This document shows, one piece after another, positions 8,520-17,273 of a DNA stretch of 34,139 nt (positions are counted from its first letter, which is position 1; each line of letters begins with the position of its first letter). This DNA is from Bacteroidales bacterium (GTDB lineage: Bacteria; Bacteroidota; Bacteroidia; Bacteroidales; F082): positions 1-34,139 of the forward strand of contig JACFNF010000026.1 of the NCBI GenBank assembly GCA_019454985.1, in the 5' to 3' direction. A program made the translations under genes and the position numbers. Below the pieces are notes generated by a model. It did no database searches. It saw nothing but the letters and a program-made list of their open reading frames with translations, and had not been told where the DNA came from.

Positions 8520-10544
8520 TTAAATTCTTTCCGAAAGGATTTTTTCCAATGCTGCAATTTCGTCGCGCAAACGTGCAGCCTCTATGAAATCAAGTTCTTT
8601 GACGGCTTCCTGCATGCTGCGTTTGCTTTTGGCAATGGCTTTCGCAAGGGCTTCTTTCGACATATATGCCACCACCGGATCGTTGGCTACATCGGCTTTT
8701 GCCGGTTCAGGATAAGCCTTCTGACCTTCGGCGGCTACATCCACCAATGCTCCCTGACCAAGGATGGAAGTCATGGTTTTTCGGATGGTGGTCGGGGTGA
8801 TTCCGTGTTGGTTGTTATACTTCATCTGTTTTTCGCGGCGACGCAAAGTCTCGTCAATGGTGCGTTGCATCGAACCGGTGATGGTATCGGCATACATGAT
8901 TACCTTGCTTTCGGCATTGCGGGCGGCACGCCCTGCGGTTTGTGTGAGCGACTTCTCCGAACGTAAAAAACCTTCCTTATCGGCATCTAAAATTGCAACC
9001 AAGCTCACTTCCGGAAGATCTAAGCCTTCGCGTAACAGGTTCACGCCTACCAATACGTCGAATTCCCCTAAGCGTAATCCGCGCATGATCTCTACTCTTT
9101 CGAGCGTTTCCACATCAGAATGGATATAACGGCTTTTCACATTGATCCGGCTGAGATATTTGGTCAACTCTTCGGCCATACGTTTGGTAAGGGTGGTCAC
9201 CAGAACACGGTGTCCAGATTCAATGGTTTTGGCAATCTCTTCGAGCAGGTCGTCAATCTGGTTGCCCGAAGGTCGTACCTCGATGAGCGGGTCAAGAAGT
9301 CCTGTCGGGCGGATAAGCTGTTCCACGACCACACCTTCCGATTTCTGAAGCTCGTAATCAGCGGGCGTTGCACTTACATAAATCGTCTGTCCGCTCAAGG
9401 CTTCAAACTCATCAAATTTGAGAGGTCGGTTGTCCAATGCAGCAGGCAAACGGAAACCATACTCCACCAAAATCTGTTTACGGGAACGGTCGCCGCCATA
9501 CATGGCTCTTATCTGTGGTATGGTGACATGGCTTTCGTCAATGATGGTGATGTAATCGTCAGGGAAATAGTCGAGCAGGCAGAAGGGCCGCATTCCGGGT
9601 TTTCGCCCGTCAAAGTATAATGAATAATTCTCAATGCCGCTGCAATAGCCCAGTTCGCGCATCATTTCCATATCATATATCACCCTGTCTTCTAATCGCT
9701 TAGCTTCTTCGTGACGGCCAATCTCTCTGAAATAGGCCGCTTGTTTGAACAGATCGCGTTGGATATTGGTTAAGGCCGAGCGCATGGTGTCGGGTGAAGT
9801 GACGAAAATGTTGGCAGGAAAAATGCTTACTTCATCCAAACCTTCGATCCTCTTTCCGCTTTGGGTTTCAAAACGTTCGATATTTTCAATCTCATCGCCC
9901 CAGAAGAAAATACGGAATCCGCTGTCGTTATAAGCCGGAAAGACGTCCAATATATCACCCTTGACACGAAACTGTCCTCGTCCGGGGTCGGTTACCGTAC
10001 GGCTATAAAGCGCATTAACAAGCAATTGCAACAGGTAGTTGCGCGAGATGCGCTGGCCGATGGCCAAATGAATGGTGTTATTGGTAAAATCGTCGGGATT
10101 CCCAATGCCATATAAACAAGATACTGACGAAACAACGATGACGTCGCGACGGCCCGACAAGAGGGCTGAGGTGGTGCTCAGCCTCAGTTTCTCAATCTCA
10201 TCGTTGATGGAAAGGTCTTTCTCAATGTAAGTATTTGTGGTAGGTATATAGGCTTCAGGCTGGTAATAATCGTAGTACGAAACAAAATATTCGACGGCAT
10301 TATCGGGGAAAAACTGTCTGAACTCGCCATAAAGCTGGGCAGCTAAAGTTTTGTTGTGGCTCAGCACTAAGGCGGGGCGATTCACCTCAGCCAGCATATT
10401 GGCAACCGTGAAGGTTTTTCCCGAGCCGGTCACTCCCAGGAGTGTCTGGGCCTTGTCGCCTCGTTGCAAACCTTCCACCAACTGGCGGATGGCATCGGGC
10501 TGATCGCCTGTGGGCTTGAAATCGGAGATAAGCTTGAAGTTCAT
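8520..10544 (-). CDS. uvrB: excinuclease ABC subunit B
   Basis: UvrB is the damage-verifying helicase-like core of nucleotide excision repair, loaded by UvrA and recruiting UvrC. The 674-residue product has Walker A GVTGSGKT (37-44), the YYDYYQPEAYIP beta-hairpin that locks damaged DNA, the DESH Walker B box, VGVNLLREGLDLPEV, QTAGRAARN and a C-terminal UVR motif (MQEAVKELDFIEAARLRDEI) for UvrC contact. Length is standard. The ATG overlaps the EEP phosphodiesterase stop by 4 nt, so uvrB is the last gene of the mutL-rhomboid operon, an unusual place for it. No SOS-type operator was recognised. Confidence 0.98.
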   Translation of the reverse strand: MNFKLISDFKPTGDQPDAIRQLVEGLQRGDKAQTLLGVTGSGKTFTVANMLAEVNRPALVLSHNKTLAAQLYGEFRQFFPDNAVEYFVSYYDYYQPEAYIPTTNTYIEKDLSINDEIEKLRLSTTSALLSGRRDVIVVSSVSCLYGIGNPDDFTNNTIHLAIGQRISRNYLLQLLVNALYSRTVTDPGRGQFRVKGDILDVFPAYNDSGFRIFFWGDEIENIERFETQSGKRIEGLDEVSIFPANIFVTSPDTMRSALTNIQRDLFKQAAYFREIGRHEEAKRLEDRVIYDMEMMRELGYCSGIENYSLYFDGRKPGMRPFCLLDYFPDDYITIIDESHVTIPQIRAMYGGDRSRKQILVEYGFRLPAALDNRPLKFDEFEALSGQTIYVSATPADYELQKSEGVVVEQLIRPTGLLDPLIEVRPSGNQIDDLLEEIAKTIESGHRVLVTTLTKRMAEELTKYLSRINVKSRYIHSDVETLERVEIMRGLRLGEFDVLVGVNLLREGLDLPEVSLVAILDADKEGFLRSEKSLTQTAGRAARNAESKVIMYADTITGSMQRTIDETLRRREKQMKYNNQHGITPTTIRKTMTSILGQGALVDVAAEGQKAYPEPAKADVANDPVVAYMSKEALAKAIAKSKRSMQEAVKELDFIEAARLRDEIAALEKILSERI

Positions 10545-11677
10545 GGCTGTGGCTGCGCGAATTCAAAATGAACGTTAACGGGATAATGGTCAGAATAAGG
10601 GAGCCGGTTGACATCCGACTTTTTAAAAAGGATATCACCCGTACCAAAACAATAATCAATGCGCAGCCATGGAAGTTTTCCGGCATAGGTGGAACCTAAC
10701 CAGAAACCGGCTTCAAGGTGGCTGTCTTTTAGCCCGGTTTTAACAATGTTTTGATATGTGTATGATGCGGGTGTATCATTAAAGTCGCCGCACACAATGA
10801 GAGGATGAGGGCTTTCTTCCACAAACTTTTTGAAATCAATTATTTCAATAGCCCTTGTTTTGAATGAGCTGCTCAGCTTTCCCCAGAGGCTCCGGCCATG
10901 TTTTTTCAACAAATCCATTTCCAAAGCCGCTGCATCGCCAAAGGCGTCAATTTCCTGTTGTTCGAGAGAGAAAGAGATCAGATGCACTGTTGCCACACGC
11001 AGGAGTTGGTCTTTGTTGAGAACCACATCTATGAAAGCGCCGATCTGTCGCCGGGTATCTGAGGAAATAGGGCCGCCCGAGAGAATAGGAAATTTACTTA
11101 ACAGCAGATATCCATCGCTTTGAATACCACCCCGTTTCCAATAACCGACGAAATAATGATCCGAAAAGCCTGAAGCCTCCATCAACCATTTGATGTCGTT
11201 CTGAATATCGCCCGACCACGATCTGAACTCCTGGATACAGGCAAAATCGGCGTCCGATTTTTTAAGGTAAGCGCTGATTTGGTGTGGTACCTCTTCTTTT
11301 TTCGTATGACCAAATCCTCTGAAGCCATGAACATTGTAGCTTATGGCCACCCATCCGCCCGATTGACGCGAAAATGGATTGCCGATATAACGCATGGCCA
11401 CCGGAAACGAGGCCAGCAACAGGGCAATGTGCAGCCAGATCCATTTGCTGTGTAATAAAGCCAGTAAAGCCACGATGATCAGCATTGACAGAAAAAGAAA
11501 CGGAAAAAATAACCCTGCCGTTGCAAAGAGGTGGCTTTCAGCGGGATTGACAAAGCCGGCGAGGGCCGACATGGCAAAGAGCGCAGCCAACAACAAGGCA
11601 AGGGGGTTGGCCAAAAGCAGAAAAGCTTTTCGCAAATACCCGAAAAATCCGGTCTTTTCCCCGCGGTTGGTCGTCAT
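10541..11677 (-). CDS. membrane-anchored endonuclease/exonuclease/phosphatase family protein
   Basis: The 378-residue protein has three hydrophobic helices in the first 100 residues followed by an EEP (DNase I-like) metal-dependent phosphodiesterase domain. Catalytic motifs are intact: SYNVHGF, IQEFRS (metal Glu), CGDFNDTPASYTY, RIDYCF and the YSDHYPV catalytic His. Such proteins are common in Bacteroidota, but the substrate (nucleic acid, lipid or sugar phosphate) is not known. It lies between a rhomboid protease and uvrB with 4-nt overlaps on both sides. The topology would put the catalytic domain on one face of the inner membrane; which face was not determined. Confidence 0.88.
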   Translation of the reverse strand: MTTNRGEKTGFFGYLRKAFLLLANPLALLLAALFAMSALAGFVNPAESHLFATAGLFFPFLFLSMLIIVALLALLHSKWIWLHIALLLASFPVAMRYIGNPFSRQSGGWVAISYNVHGFRGFGHTKKEEVPHQISAYLKKSDADFACIQEFRSWSGDIQNDIKWLMEASGFSDHYFVGYWKRGGIQSDGYLLLSKFPILSGGPISSDTRRQIGAFIDVVLNKDQLLRVATVHLISFSLEQQEIDAFGDAAALEMDLLKKHGRSLWGKLSSSFKTRAIEIIDFKKFVEESPHPLIVCGDFNDTPASYTYQNIVKTGLKDSHLEAGFWLGSTYAGKLPWLRIDYCFGTGDILFKKSDVNRLPYSDHYPVNVHFEFAQPQP

Positions 11678-12585
11678 TTTCGTGAGTGGCTGAAAAGAAT
11701 CGCTTTCTCCTGTTCGCTCAGGCTGTCGTAACCATGTTTCGAGATCTTGTCCAAGATACGGTCAACCTCTTGTTGGCGTTCGTTCCGCTGACGGTTATAT
11801 TCGTCATCGTTAACCGGACGGCCACCATAGCTTTTGGCGGTTGATTCCTGTTTCCGCCTTTTGCGGATTCTACTGCCTTTGACACGCTGTAAACCTCTGA
11901 AATGATTGAATCCTTTGCGAAGTGAAAGAGCATAGATTGCCCCCCACACCGCACCGCCGAGATGTGCAATATGCCCGCCCGGATTGTTCCCCTGGATGCT
12001 GAAAATATCCATGAGAATAAAAAATAGGGCGATATATTTCATCCTGACTTGTCCGATAAACATCAGATCTACGGTGTATTGCGGAGCAAATACGGCTGCG
12101 GCAATCACCACTGCCAGCGCCGAGGCCGAAGCGCCTAATGCCAATGCGAAAGGGTTGGCTTCTAAAAAAACAGGAAAGAAATTAAAAGCAAGGATGTAAA
12201 AAGCTGCTCCAAGGAGGCCGCCAATCAAATAAGTCAGCAACAATTGCCTGTCGTTGAAATATTTAAGAAATATTGTACTGCCAAAATAAAGCGTCACCAT
12301 ATTGAACAGCAAATGGAAAAAATTCTCATGCAAAAACATATAGGTGAACGGTGTCCAGGGTTTTTGCAGCAAACGTGCCAAAGAGGATGGAACAGCTATC
12401 CATTCGGTGAACAGGCGTATGCCGTCAGCAGTTTCCAGCTTGAAAAGCCACATTCCCAAATGCACGATATAACCCAGAAGAAACACCAGCAAATTGATGA
12501 GGATCAGTCGCGACAAAACGGTTTTGCGGCCAAAGAACGCCTTGACCGAGTCGGAAAACTGTGGTGGATGTGCCTGATACATCAT
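11674..12585 (-). CDS. rhomboid intramembrane serine protease (first to be followed by EEP gene)
   Basis: This 303-residue rhomboid cleaves transmembrane substrates within the bilayer. The catalytic dyad is visible: Ser153 in GASAS and His208 in HIAHLGG, along with the conserved HENFFHLLFNM helix. Beyond the membrane core lies a basic linker (about 222-255) and a short helical C-terminal motif, DRILDKISKHGYDSLSEQEK, of a type often attached to Bacteroidota rhomboids. The start at 12585 has a second ATG immediately after it. It begins 3 nt after the stop of a second rhomboid gene and overlaps the EEP gene by 4 nt. Substrates are unknown. Confidence 0.92.
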   Translation of the reverse strand: MMYQAHPPQFSDSVKAFFGRKTVLSRLILINLLVFLLGYIVHLGMWLFKLETADGIRLFTEWIAVPSSLARLLQKPWTPFTYMFLHENFFHLLFNMVTLYFGSTIFLKYFNDRQLLLTYLIGGLLGAAFYILAFNFFPVFLEANPFALALGASASALAVVIAAAVFAPQYTVDLMFIGQVRMKYIALFFILMDIFSIQGNNPGGHIAHLGGAVWGAIYALSLRKGFNHFRGLQRVKGSRIRKRRKQESTAKSYGGRPVNDDEYNRQRNERQQEVDRILDKISKHGYDSLSEQEKAILFSHSRK

Positions 12586-12588
12586 GAT

Positions 12589-13440
12589 TTAATACAACTC
12601 GCCTTTCTTTTTCCAGTAAACAATCAGAAGATAACCAAAAAGCATGCCGCCCAGATGGGCAAAATGGGCGATGTTGTTTCCGGGGCGATTCATCACACCT
12701 TCCACCAATTCGAATATGCCATAAAGGATGACGAAATATTTAGCTCTTAGCGGAAAGAAGAAATAGATGAAGATGAGTTCGTTCGGAAACATCATGCCGA
12801 AGGCCAACAAAATACCGAAAACCGCTCCGGAAGCTCCAACTACTACCGACTGGTTCATCAGAAACTCTTTGTATTGCTGCATGAATTCAACTGCTCCGTT
12901 CAAAGCCTGCACATTGCCAGGCTGGACACTGAGGGTGCGGTAATTTTGCTCGAAAACCTGAAACTGCGACCAAATCTCGCCCGAATACTGACTGATTTTA
13001 AAAACATGCGAGGCAATAAACTGCTCAAGGTCGCCGGGGTTGTGACTTTGTACAAACTGGTCAATAAGCCTCAGTTCCGGACTTAATAGAAAGTGAATCC
13101 AGATGATATACGAGATGCCGGCGCCAATACCGGTAATCATATAAAAAGTGAGAAAACGTTTGCCTCCCCAGACGTATTCAATGCGGTTTCCAAACATCCA
13201 CAGTGCGAACATGTTGAAAAAGATATGGGCAAAACCTCCGTGCATGAACATATAGGTGACAAACTGGTAGGGTTTGAAATCCGATGCGCCAGGGTAGTGC
13301 AGTCCCAGAATCTTTGTCAGGTCAATGCGAAATGTCGTTTCAAAGGTGATGGTGGCTAAAAAAAACAGAATGTTGATAATCAACAGATTTTTTACCACCG
13401 GAGGCAGCAGTTGAAATCGTGATGGTTGATAGTATGACAT
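12589..13440 (-). CDS. rhomboid intramembrane serine protease (adjacent to mutL)
   Basis: The 283-residue protein carries the dyad Ser204 (GASGAVFG) and His262 (AHLGGMLFGY), and the conserved HGGFAHIFFNMFALW segment. Unlike its neighbour it has a hydrophilic insertion of about 75 residues (roughly 121-198) just before the active-site serine helix and no long C-terminal tail. The two rhomboids are only modestly similar, so they are not a recent duplication. It starts 21 nt after the mutL stop and belongs to the same operon. Activity is predicted from intact catalytic residues; substrates are unknown. Confidence 0.92.
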   Translation of the reverse strand: MSYYQPSRFQLLPPVVKNLLIINILFFLATITFETTFRIDLTKILGLHYPGASDFKPYQFVTYMFMHGGFAHIFFNMFALWMFGNRIEYVWGGKRFLTFYMITGIGAGISYIIWIHFLLSPELRLIDQFVQSHNPGDLEQFIASHVFKISQYSGEIWSQFQVFEQNYRTLSVQPGNVQALNGAVEFMQQYKEFLMNQSVVVGASGAVFGILLAFGMMFPNELIFIYFFFPLRAKYFVILYGIFELVEGVMNRPGNNIAHFAHLGGMLFGYLLIVYWKKKGELY

Positions 13441-13461
13441 AAATGAGCGTTTTCAGCGGGT

Positions 13462-15279
13462 TTAGCGTAACAAAGTATTGAGTTCGTCTAAAGTAAGCAC
13501 TTTCAGGATTTTTCGTCCGTCGGGTGCAATTTCAGCCATCCGGCAGGCAAAAAGCTGGTTAATGAGCGTGATGATTTCGTCTTCGCTGAGGTTTTGCCCG
13601 TATCGGATGGCAAACTGTTTTGCCAGATAGTGAGCTAAAATAAAATTTTTCTTTGAGAGGAGGTTGTTTTTTTCCTCCTTGAGGGCTTCAAGTAGTTGTT
13701 CGATGGCTTCGGCAGCATCCTGTACAACGCCTTCGGGCATTCCGGTGACAACAAAACTGCGTTCGCCCAGGCTCTCAATTACAAAACCGGCTTCTTTCAA
13801 CGGGGCCGACATTTCGCGAAGCAGCTCTGAGTCGGGTGCACTCAGGTGGATATTTACCGGAAAAAGTAATTGTTGTGAAGCAATTTTATGTTTCTCCAAC
13901 TGTCGCAGATATTTTTCGAAAAGAACACGAACATGTGCCAGATGCTGGTCAATGAGCAAAAGACCCGATTTTACCGTAGCAATCAAAAACTTCCCATGCA
14001 CCTGCATCACCGATTGATGAACCTGATGCAAATCCTCAGTGGGTTGTGGCAGCTCTGTAGTTGGGGCCGGGCTTGGCGTAAGATACTCGTAAAACAATTT
14101 CCATCGGTGGTTTTTTTCTGTACGGTCGGGCCGATAAACGGGGGCTTGTCCCGGTTTCGGATTGCTAAAAGGATTGTAATCGGGGTTAAATGGAATCGTT
14201 GGCGGGTTCACCGGCCTGTCGCTCCGGCTGATCTCCCCAAAATCAATGCCCAGGTCGCTAGGAACATCGAAATCAATTTTCGGAGCTAAGTCGTGCTGTC
14301 CGAGCGATTTCTTCACTGCAGCGTGTACAAAGGCATACACCATGCGTGCATCCTGGAAGTTGACTTCCGTTTTGGTCGGATGGATGTTGATGTCAATCTC
14401 CGAAGGGTCAATCTGGATGTGAAGGAAATAGGTAGGGAAACTATCCTGCGTCAAGAGCTCGTGGAAAGCCTGTTCCACGGCATGGTTCAGGTAAGGGTGC
14501 CGGATGAAGCGTTTGTTGACGAAGAAAAACTGTTCGCCGCGGGTCTTTCGGGCAAAGGCTGCTTTCCCAATAAAACCTTCGATACTCAGTGCGTCGGTAG
14601 TCAGGGTTACAGGCAGCAGCCGCTCGTTGTAAGCATTGCCAAAAAGTGAAACGATACGTTGTTTAAACGTACCCGGTTGAAGATGAAAAAGCTTTTTCTC
14701 GTTGTGCGTCAGCGAGAATCCTGTTTCCGGCCGGATAAGGCTTACACGATGGAACTCATCGAGCACATGACGTAGTTCGGCCTGATTCGATTTCAGGAAG
14801 TTACGACGGGCAGGCACATTAAAAAAAAGGTTTTTCACCGTGATGCACGTACCTGCTGCGGTGCTGCATAGCTCTTGTGACACCATAACCGAACCTTCGA
14901 CGCGTAGCAAAGTTCCCAACTCGTCTTCATAACGTCGGGTTTTCATTTCTACATGTGCAATGGCAGCAATGCTGGCCAATGCCTCGCCTCGAAACCCCAT
15001 GGTGCGGATGGAGAACAGGTCATCGGCTTTACTGATCTTGGAAGTGGCGTGACGCTCGAAACTCATGCGGGCATCGGTGCCCGACATCCCACAGCCGTTG
15101 TCGCTCACCTGGAGCAACATTTTTCCAGCTTCTTTCAGCACAAGATCAATCTGTGTAGCGCCGGCGTCAACTGCATTTTCGAGGAGTTCTTTCACTGCCG
15201 ATGCTGGCCGTTGCACCACCTCGCCGGCGGCAATCTGATTGGCTACGGAATCGGGCAGCAGCCTGATAATGTCACTCAT
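13462..15279 (-). CDS. mutL: DNA mismatch repair protein MutL
   Basis: MutL couples MutS mismatch recognition to strand removal. The 605-residue product has the GHKL ATPase N-terminus: NQIAAGEVVQRPASAVKELLENAVDAGA (residues 14-41, given as motif positions Glu31 and Asn35), DNGCGM (60-65) and GFRGEAL. The C-terminal dimerisation domain starts near 425. The family endonuclease motif DQHA-x2-E-x4-E is altered to DQHLAHVRVLFE (444-455, first Glu is Val450), and the CPHGRP motif is represented by APDGRK (585-590). It lies between a small membrane-protein gene (6 nt gap) and the rhomboid pair. The ATPase role is sure; nicking activity is doubtful. Confidence 0.97.
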   Translation of the reverse strand: MSDIIRLLPDSVANQIAAGEVVQRPASAVKELLENAVDAGATQIDLVLKEAGKMLLQVSDNGCGMSGTDARMSFERHATSKISKADDLFSIRTMGFRGEALASIAAIAHVEMKTRRYEDELGTLLRVEGSVMVSQELCSTAAGTCITVKNLFFNVPARRNFLKSNQAELRHVLDEFHRVSLIRPETGFSLTHNEKKLFHLQPGTFKQRIVSLFGNAYNERLLPVTLTTDALSIEGFIGKAAFARKTRGEQFFFVNKRFIRHPYLNHAVEQAFHELLTQDSFPTYFLHIQIDPSEIDINIHPTKTEVNFQDARMVYAFVHAAVKKSLGQHDLAPKIDFDVPSDLGIDFGEISRSDRPVNPPTIPFNPDYNPFSNPKPGQAPVYRPDRTEKNHRWKLFYEYLTPSPAPTTELPQPTEDLHQVHQSVMQVHGKFLIATVKSGLLLIDQHLAHVRVLFEKYLRQLEKHKIASQQLLFPVNIHLSAPDSELLREMSAPLKEAGFVIESLGERSFVVTGMPEGVVQDAAEAIEQLLEALKEEKNNLLSKKNFILAHYLAKQFAIRYGQNLSEDEIITLINQLFACRMAEIAPDGRKILKVLTLDELNTLLR

Positions 15280-15285
15280 ATCGCA

Positions 15286-15597
15286 TTAATTGCCAACTCC
15301 AAAGGCACGTAAAAGCTTATCAATGAAGTCGGTGAAGAAGATGAAATAAACGCCGAAACCAATGACTCCAATGTAGATCAGCAAGCTGATGCTGCGGAAG
15401 GGATGATCAGAAGGCTGGTTTTTGTTCCGACGCCAACGCTGCTCCATCCGAAGGCGCAGTTTCTCACTCTCGCTGAGCGTGTTGTCGAGACCCAGAGCTG
15501 CTTTACGTTTTTCAGCAGCTTCCTTGTCCGGATCGTAGAACCGTGGAGTATAGATGAATGGTTTAGGTTTGACGGCCTTAAAAAGGGTGAATCTCAT
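15286..15597 (-). CDS. small conserved membrane-anchored protein
   Basis: A 103-residue protein of unknown function starting MRFTLFKAVKPKPF. It contains a YTPRFYDPDK motif, a charged stretch rich in Lys, Arg and Glu, and a single C-terminal transmembrane helix (LLIYIGVIGFGVYFIFF, about 73-90). Homologues of this shape are widespread in Bacteroidota and are sometimes mislabelled as a riboflavin synthase subunit; nothing in the sequence supports that. The start at 15597 is preferred over 15633, which lies in the promoter. It is the first gene of the mutL operon, 6 nt ahead of mutL. Confidence 0.8.
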   Translation of the reverse strand: MRFTLFKAVKPKPFIYTPRFYDPDKEAAEKRKAALGLDNTLSESEKLRLRMEQRWRRNKNQPSDHPFRSISLLIYIGVIGFGVYFIFFTDFIDKLLRAFGVGN

Positions 15598-15630
15598 AAC
15601 CTTTGTTAATTTTAGGCGTTTCGTAAGCTG

Positions 15631-15638
15631 CAAAATTA
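15631..15638 (-). promoter_or_regulatory. -7 promoter element for the mutL-uvrB operon
   Basis: Reads TAATTTTG on the minus strand, a perfect TAnnTTTG. Initiation near 15624 would leave a leader of about 27 nt before the small membrane-protein gene. The -33 region lacks a clear TTG at 19-21 nt. Confidence 0.45.
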
Positions 15639-15680
15639 CCGTATTTTTTCCAGAACAGGGCTATTTAAGCGGGCTTTTTG

Positions 15681-15688
15681 TAATTTTG
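15681..15688 (+). promoter_or_regulatory. -7 promoter element for the GroES-like/ABC operon
   Basis: TAATTTTG on the plus strand matches TAnnTTTG and lies 33 nt before the GroES-like ATG. It is the same octamer as the divergent element at 15631-15638, so the 123-bp gap holds two back-to-back promoters. No consensus -33 TTG is seen at the right distance. Confidence 0.45.
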
Positions 15689-15720
15689 GAGCCTTACAAA
15701 AAGCTTAATCTCCGCCAATC

Positions 15721-16107
15721 ATGACAGAATCATTGTTTCAACATCTCGACAAATTGATTGTGGTGGGCGACAGGGTGCTTATCCGACCAAAATCAACGCC
15801 CGACAAGACGCGTTCGGGGCTTTTTCTGCCTCCTGGCTATTCCGAAAAAGAATCCATTCAAAGCGGATATGTGGTAAAAGTCGGCCCGGGCTACCCCATT
15901 CCTGTACCGGTTGACCATGAAGAAGAATCCTGGAAAAAACCAAACGAAAATAACCGTTATATGCCTTTGCAGGCCATGGAAGGCGATTTAGCCATCTTTT
16001 TACAAAAAGGCGCCATTGAAATCATGTACAACAACGAACGCTATTATATCGTCAACCAGCAATCTATTCTCCTGCTTGAACGGGATGTCTTTTCCGACCT
16101 CCCATAA
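15721..16107 (+). CDS. GroES-like co-chaperonin family protein
   Basis: The 128-residue protein has the GroES/Cpn10 fold signatures: VVGDRVLIRPKSTPDKTRSG (strand and start of the mobile loop, about 13-32), LFLPPG, a glycine-rich GYVVKVGPGYPIP, and EGDLAIFLQKGA. It is longer than the usual ~95 residues and diverges in the mobile loop, so it is probably a second, GroES-like paralogue; there is no groEL beside it. It starts a plus-strand operon and is followed 20 nt later by an importer lipoprotein gene. The function is likely chaperonin-related but whether it binds GroEL is unknown. Confidence 0.82.
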   Translation: MTESLFQHLDKLIVVGDRVLIRPKSTPDKTRSGLFLPPGYSEKESIQSGYVVKVGPGYPIPVPVDHEEESWKKPNENNRYMPLQAMEGDLAIFLQKGAIEIMYNNERYYIVNQQSILLLERDVFSDLP

Positions 16108-16127
16108 ATACCGACCTGCCTCAACGA

Positions 16128-17273
16128 ATGAAATACCTCTTATCCAATACTTTACAAATTATTATTTGTGCGGCATTGGCTGCGTTCGCAGGGTGCGGCA
16201 ACCCATCGCATTCTAATGTTGAAAATGATGATTCAACTCAGGGCGGGCATATCCGTTATGCACGTGGTTTTTCGATGATACAGCACGATGACCACGCTGA
16301 GGTGGTTATTTTCAATCCATGGCACAGAAGTGATACCCTTGGGCACTATTTTGTGGCTCCCAAAGGTGCAGCTTTGGATCATATATCCGATCAAAGGCTT
16401 GTCATTCGGACTCCCCTCGAACGAATTATTGCCCTTTCGGCTACCCAATGGGGACCGCTCATTACGTTGGGGGAGGTTGGAAGAATCGTTGGAGTTTCTG
16501 AGGGTCGGTTTATCAACGATACCCTCGTACGTCGGCTGCTGAATGAGGGAAAACTTACCGATGTTGGCGGTGAAGAACGTTATGATGTGGAGAAAATGCT
16601 TCGCCTTGAACCCGGTGTGGTGTTCTACTCGCCTAACCCGGCAGGTGTTCCGGCACAACTTGGGTACACCCGTATGAACCTCATCCCCTGGCCGGATTAT
16701 TTGGAAAATCATCCGCTCGGACGCGCCGAGTGGGTCAAGTTGCTGGGGCTCCTTACCGGGAAAGACACGGAAGCCAATCATCTTTTTGAGCATATCGAAA
16801 CCGAATATCTCACACTGAAAAGGATAGCCGCCTCAGCCAAAGAGCGACCCACTGTATTTTCTGATAAAGCCTTTGCCGGACAATGGTATGTCCCATGTGG
16901 GCAAAGCTATTTAGCCACTATGCTTGCCGATGCCGGATCTGACTATGTCTTTTCATCACTCGAAGGCGAGGCTAGTGTGCCGCTCGACATCGAGGCTATC
17001 TTTGGCAAGGCTGCCCTTGCGCAGTATTGGCGCATAGCACAGGCAGCGCCCGAAGGATATTCCTATCCGCAAATCTTAGCCGAAAATGAGTTTTACGGTA
17101 CTTTCGATGCCTTCAAAAATCATCGGATCATCTTCTGCAACACGGCCAAAACAGCTTATTTTGAAAAAGGGAACCTCGAACCTCACCAGATGCTGGCCGA
17201 CCTGATTGCCATCTTCCACCCGCAACTGTTGCCTGATCATCAGCCCGTTTTTTACCAACTCCTTGAGCCATGA
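16128..17273 (+). CDS. ABC importer substrate-binding lipoprotein (FecB/BtuF type)
   Basis: The 381-residue protein begins with a lipoprotein signal (AAFAGC, lipid-modified Cys23) and belongs to the periplasmic-binding-protein class that delivers iron-siderophore, haem or cobalamin to FecCD-type permeases. The family pattern is seen in RIIALSATQWGPLITLGEVG and in VGGEERYDVEKMLRLEPGVVF, followed by a long linking helix (GRAEWVKLLGLLTGKD). An extra N-terminal segment of about 70 residues precedes the binding fold. The gene overlaps the permease gene by 4 nt. No TonB-dependent receptor is present in the window to define the ligand. Confidence 0.88.
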   Translation: MKYLLSNTLQIIICAALAAFAGCGNPSHSNVENDDSTQGGHIRYARGFSMIQHDDHAEVVIFNPWHRSDTLGHYFVAPKGAALDHISDQRLVIRTPLERIIALSATQWGPLITLGEVGRIVGVSEGRFINDTLVRRLLNEGKLTDVGGEERYDVEKMLRLEPGVVFYSPNPAGVPAQLGYTRMNLIPWPDYLENHPLGRAEWVKLLGLLTGKDTEANHLFEHIETEYLTLKRIAASAKERPTVFSDKAFAGQWYVPCGQSYLATMLADAGSDYVFSSLEGEASVPLDIEAIFGKAALAQYWRIAQAAPEGYSYPQILAENEFYGTFDAFKNHRIIFCNTAKTAYFEKGNLEPHQMLADLIAIFHPQLLPDHQPVFYQLLEP

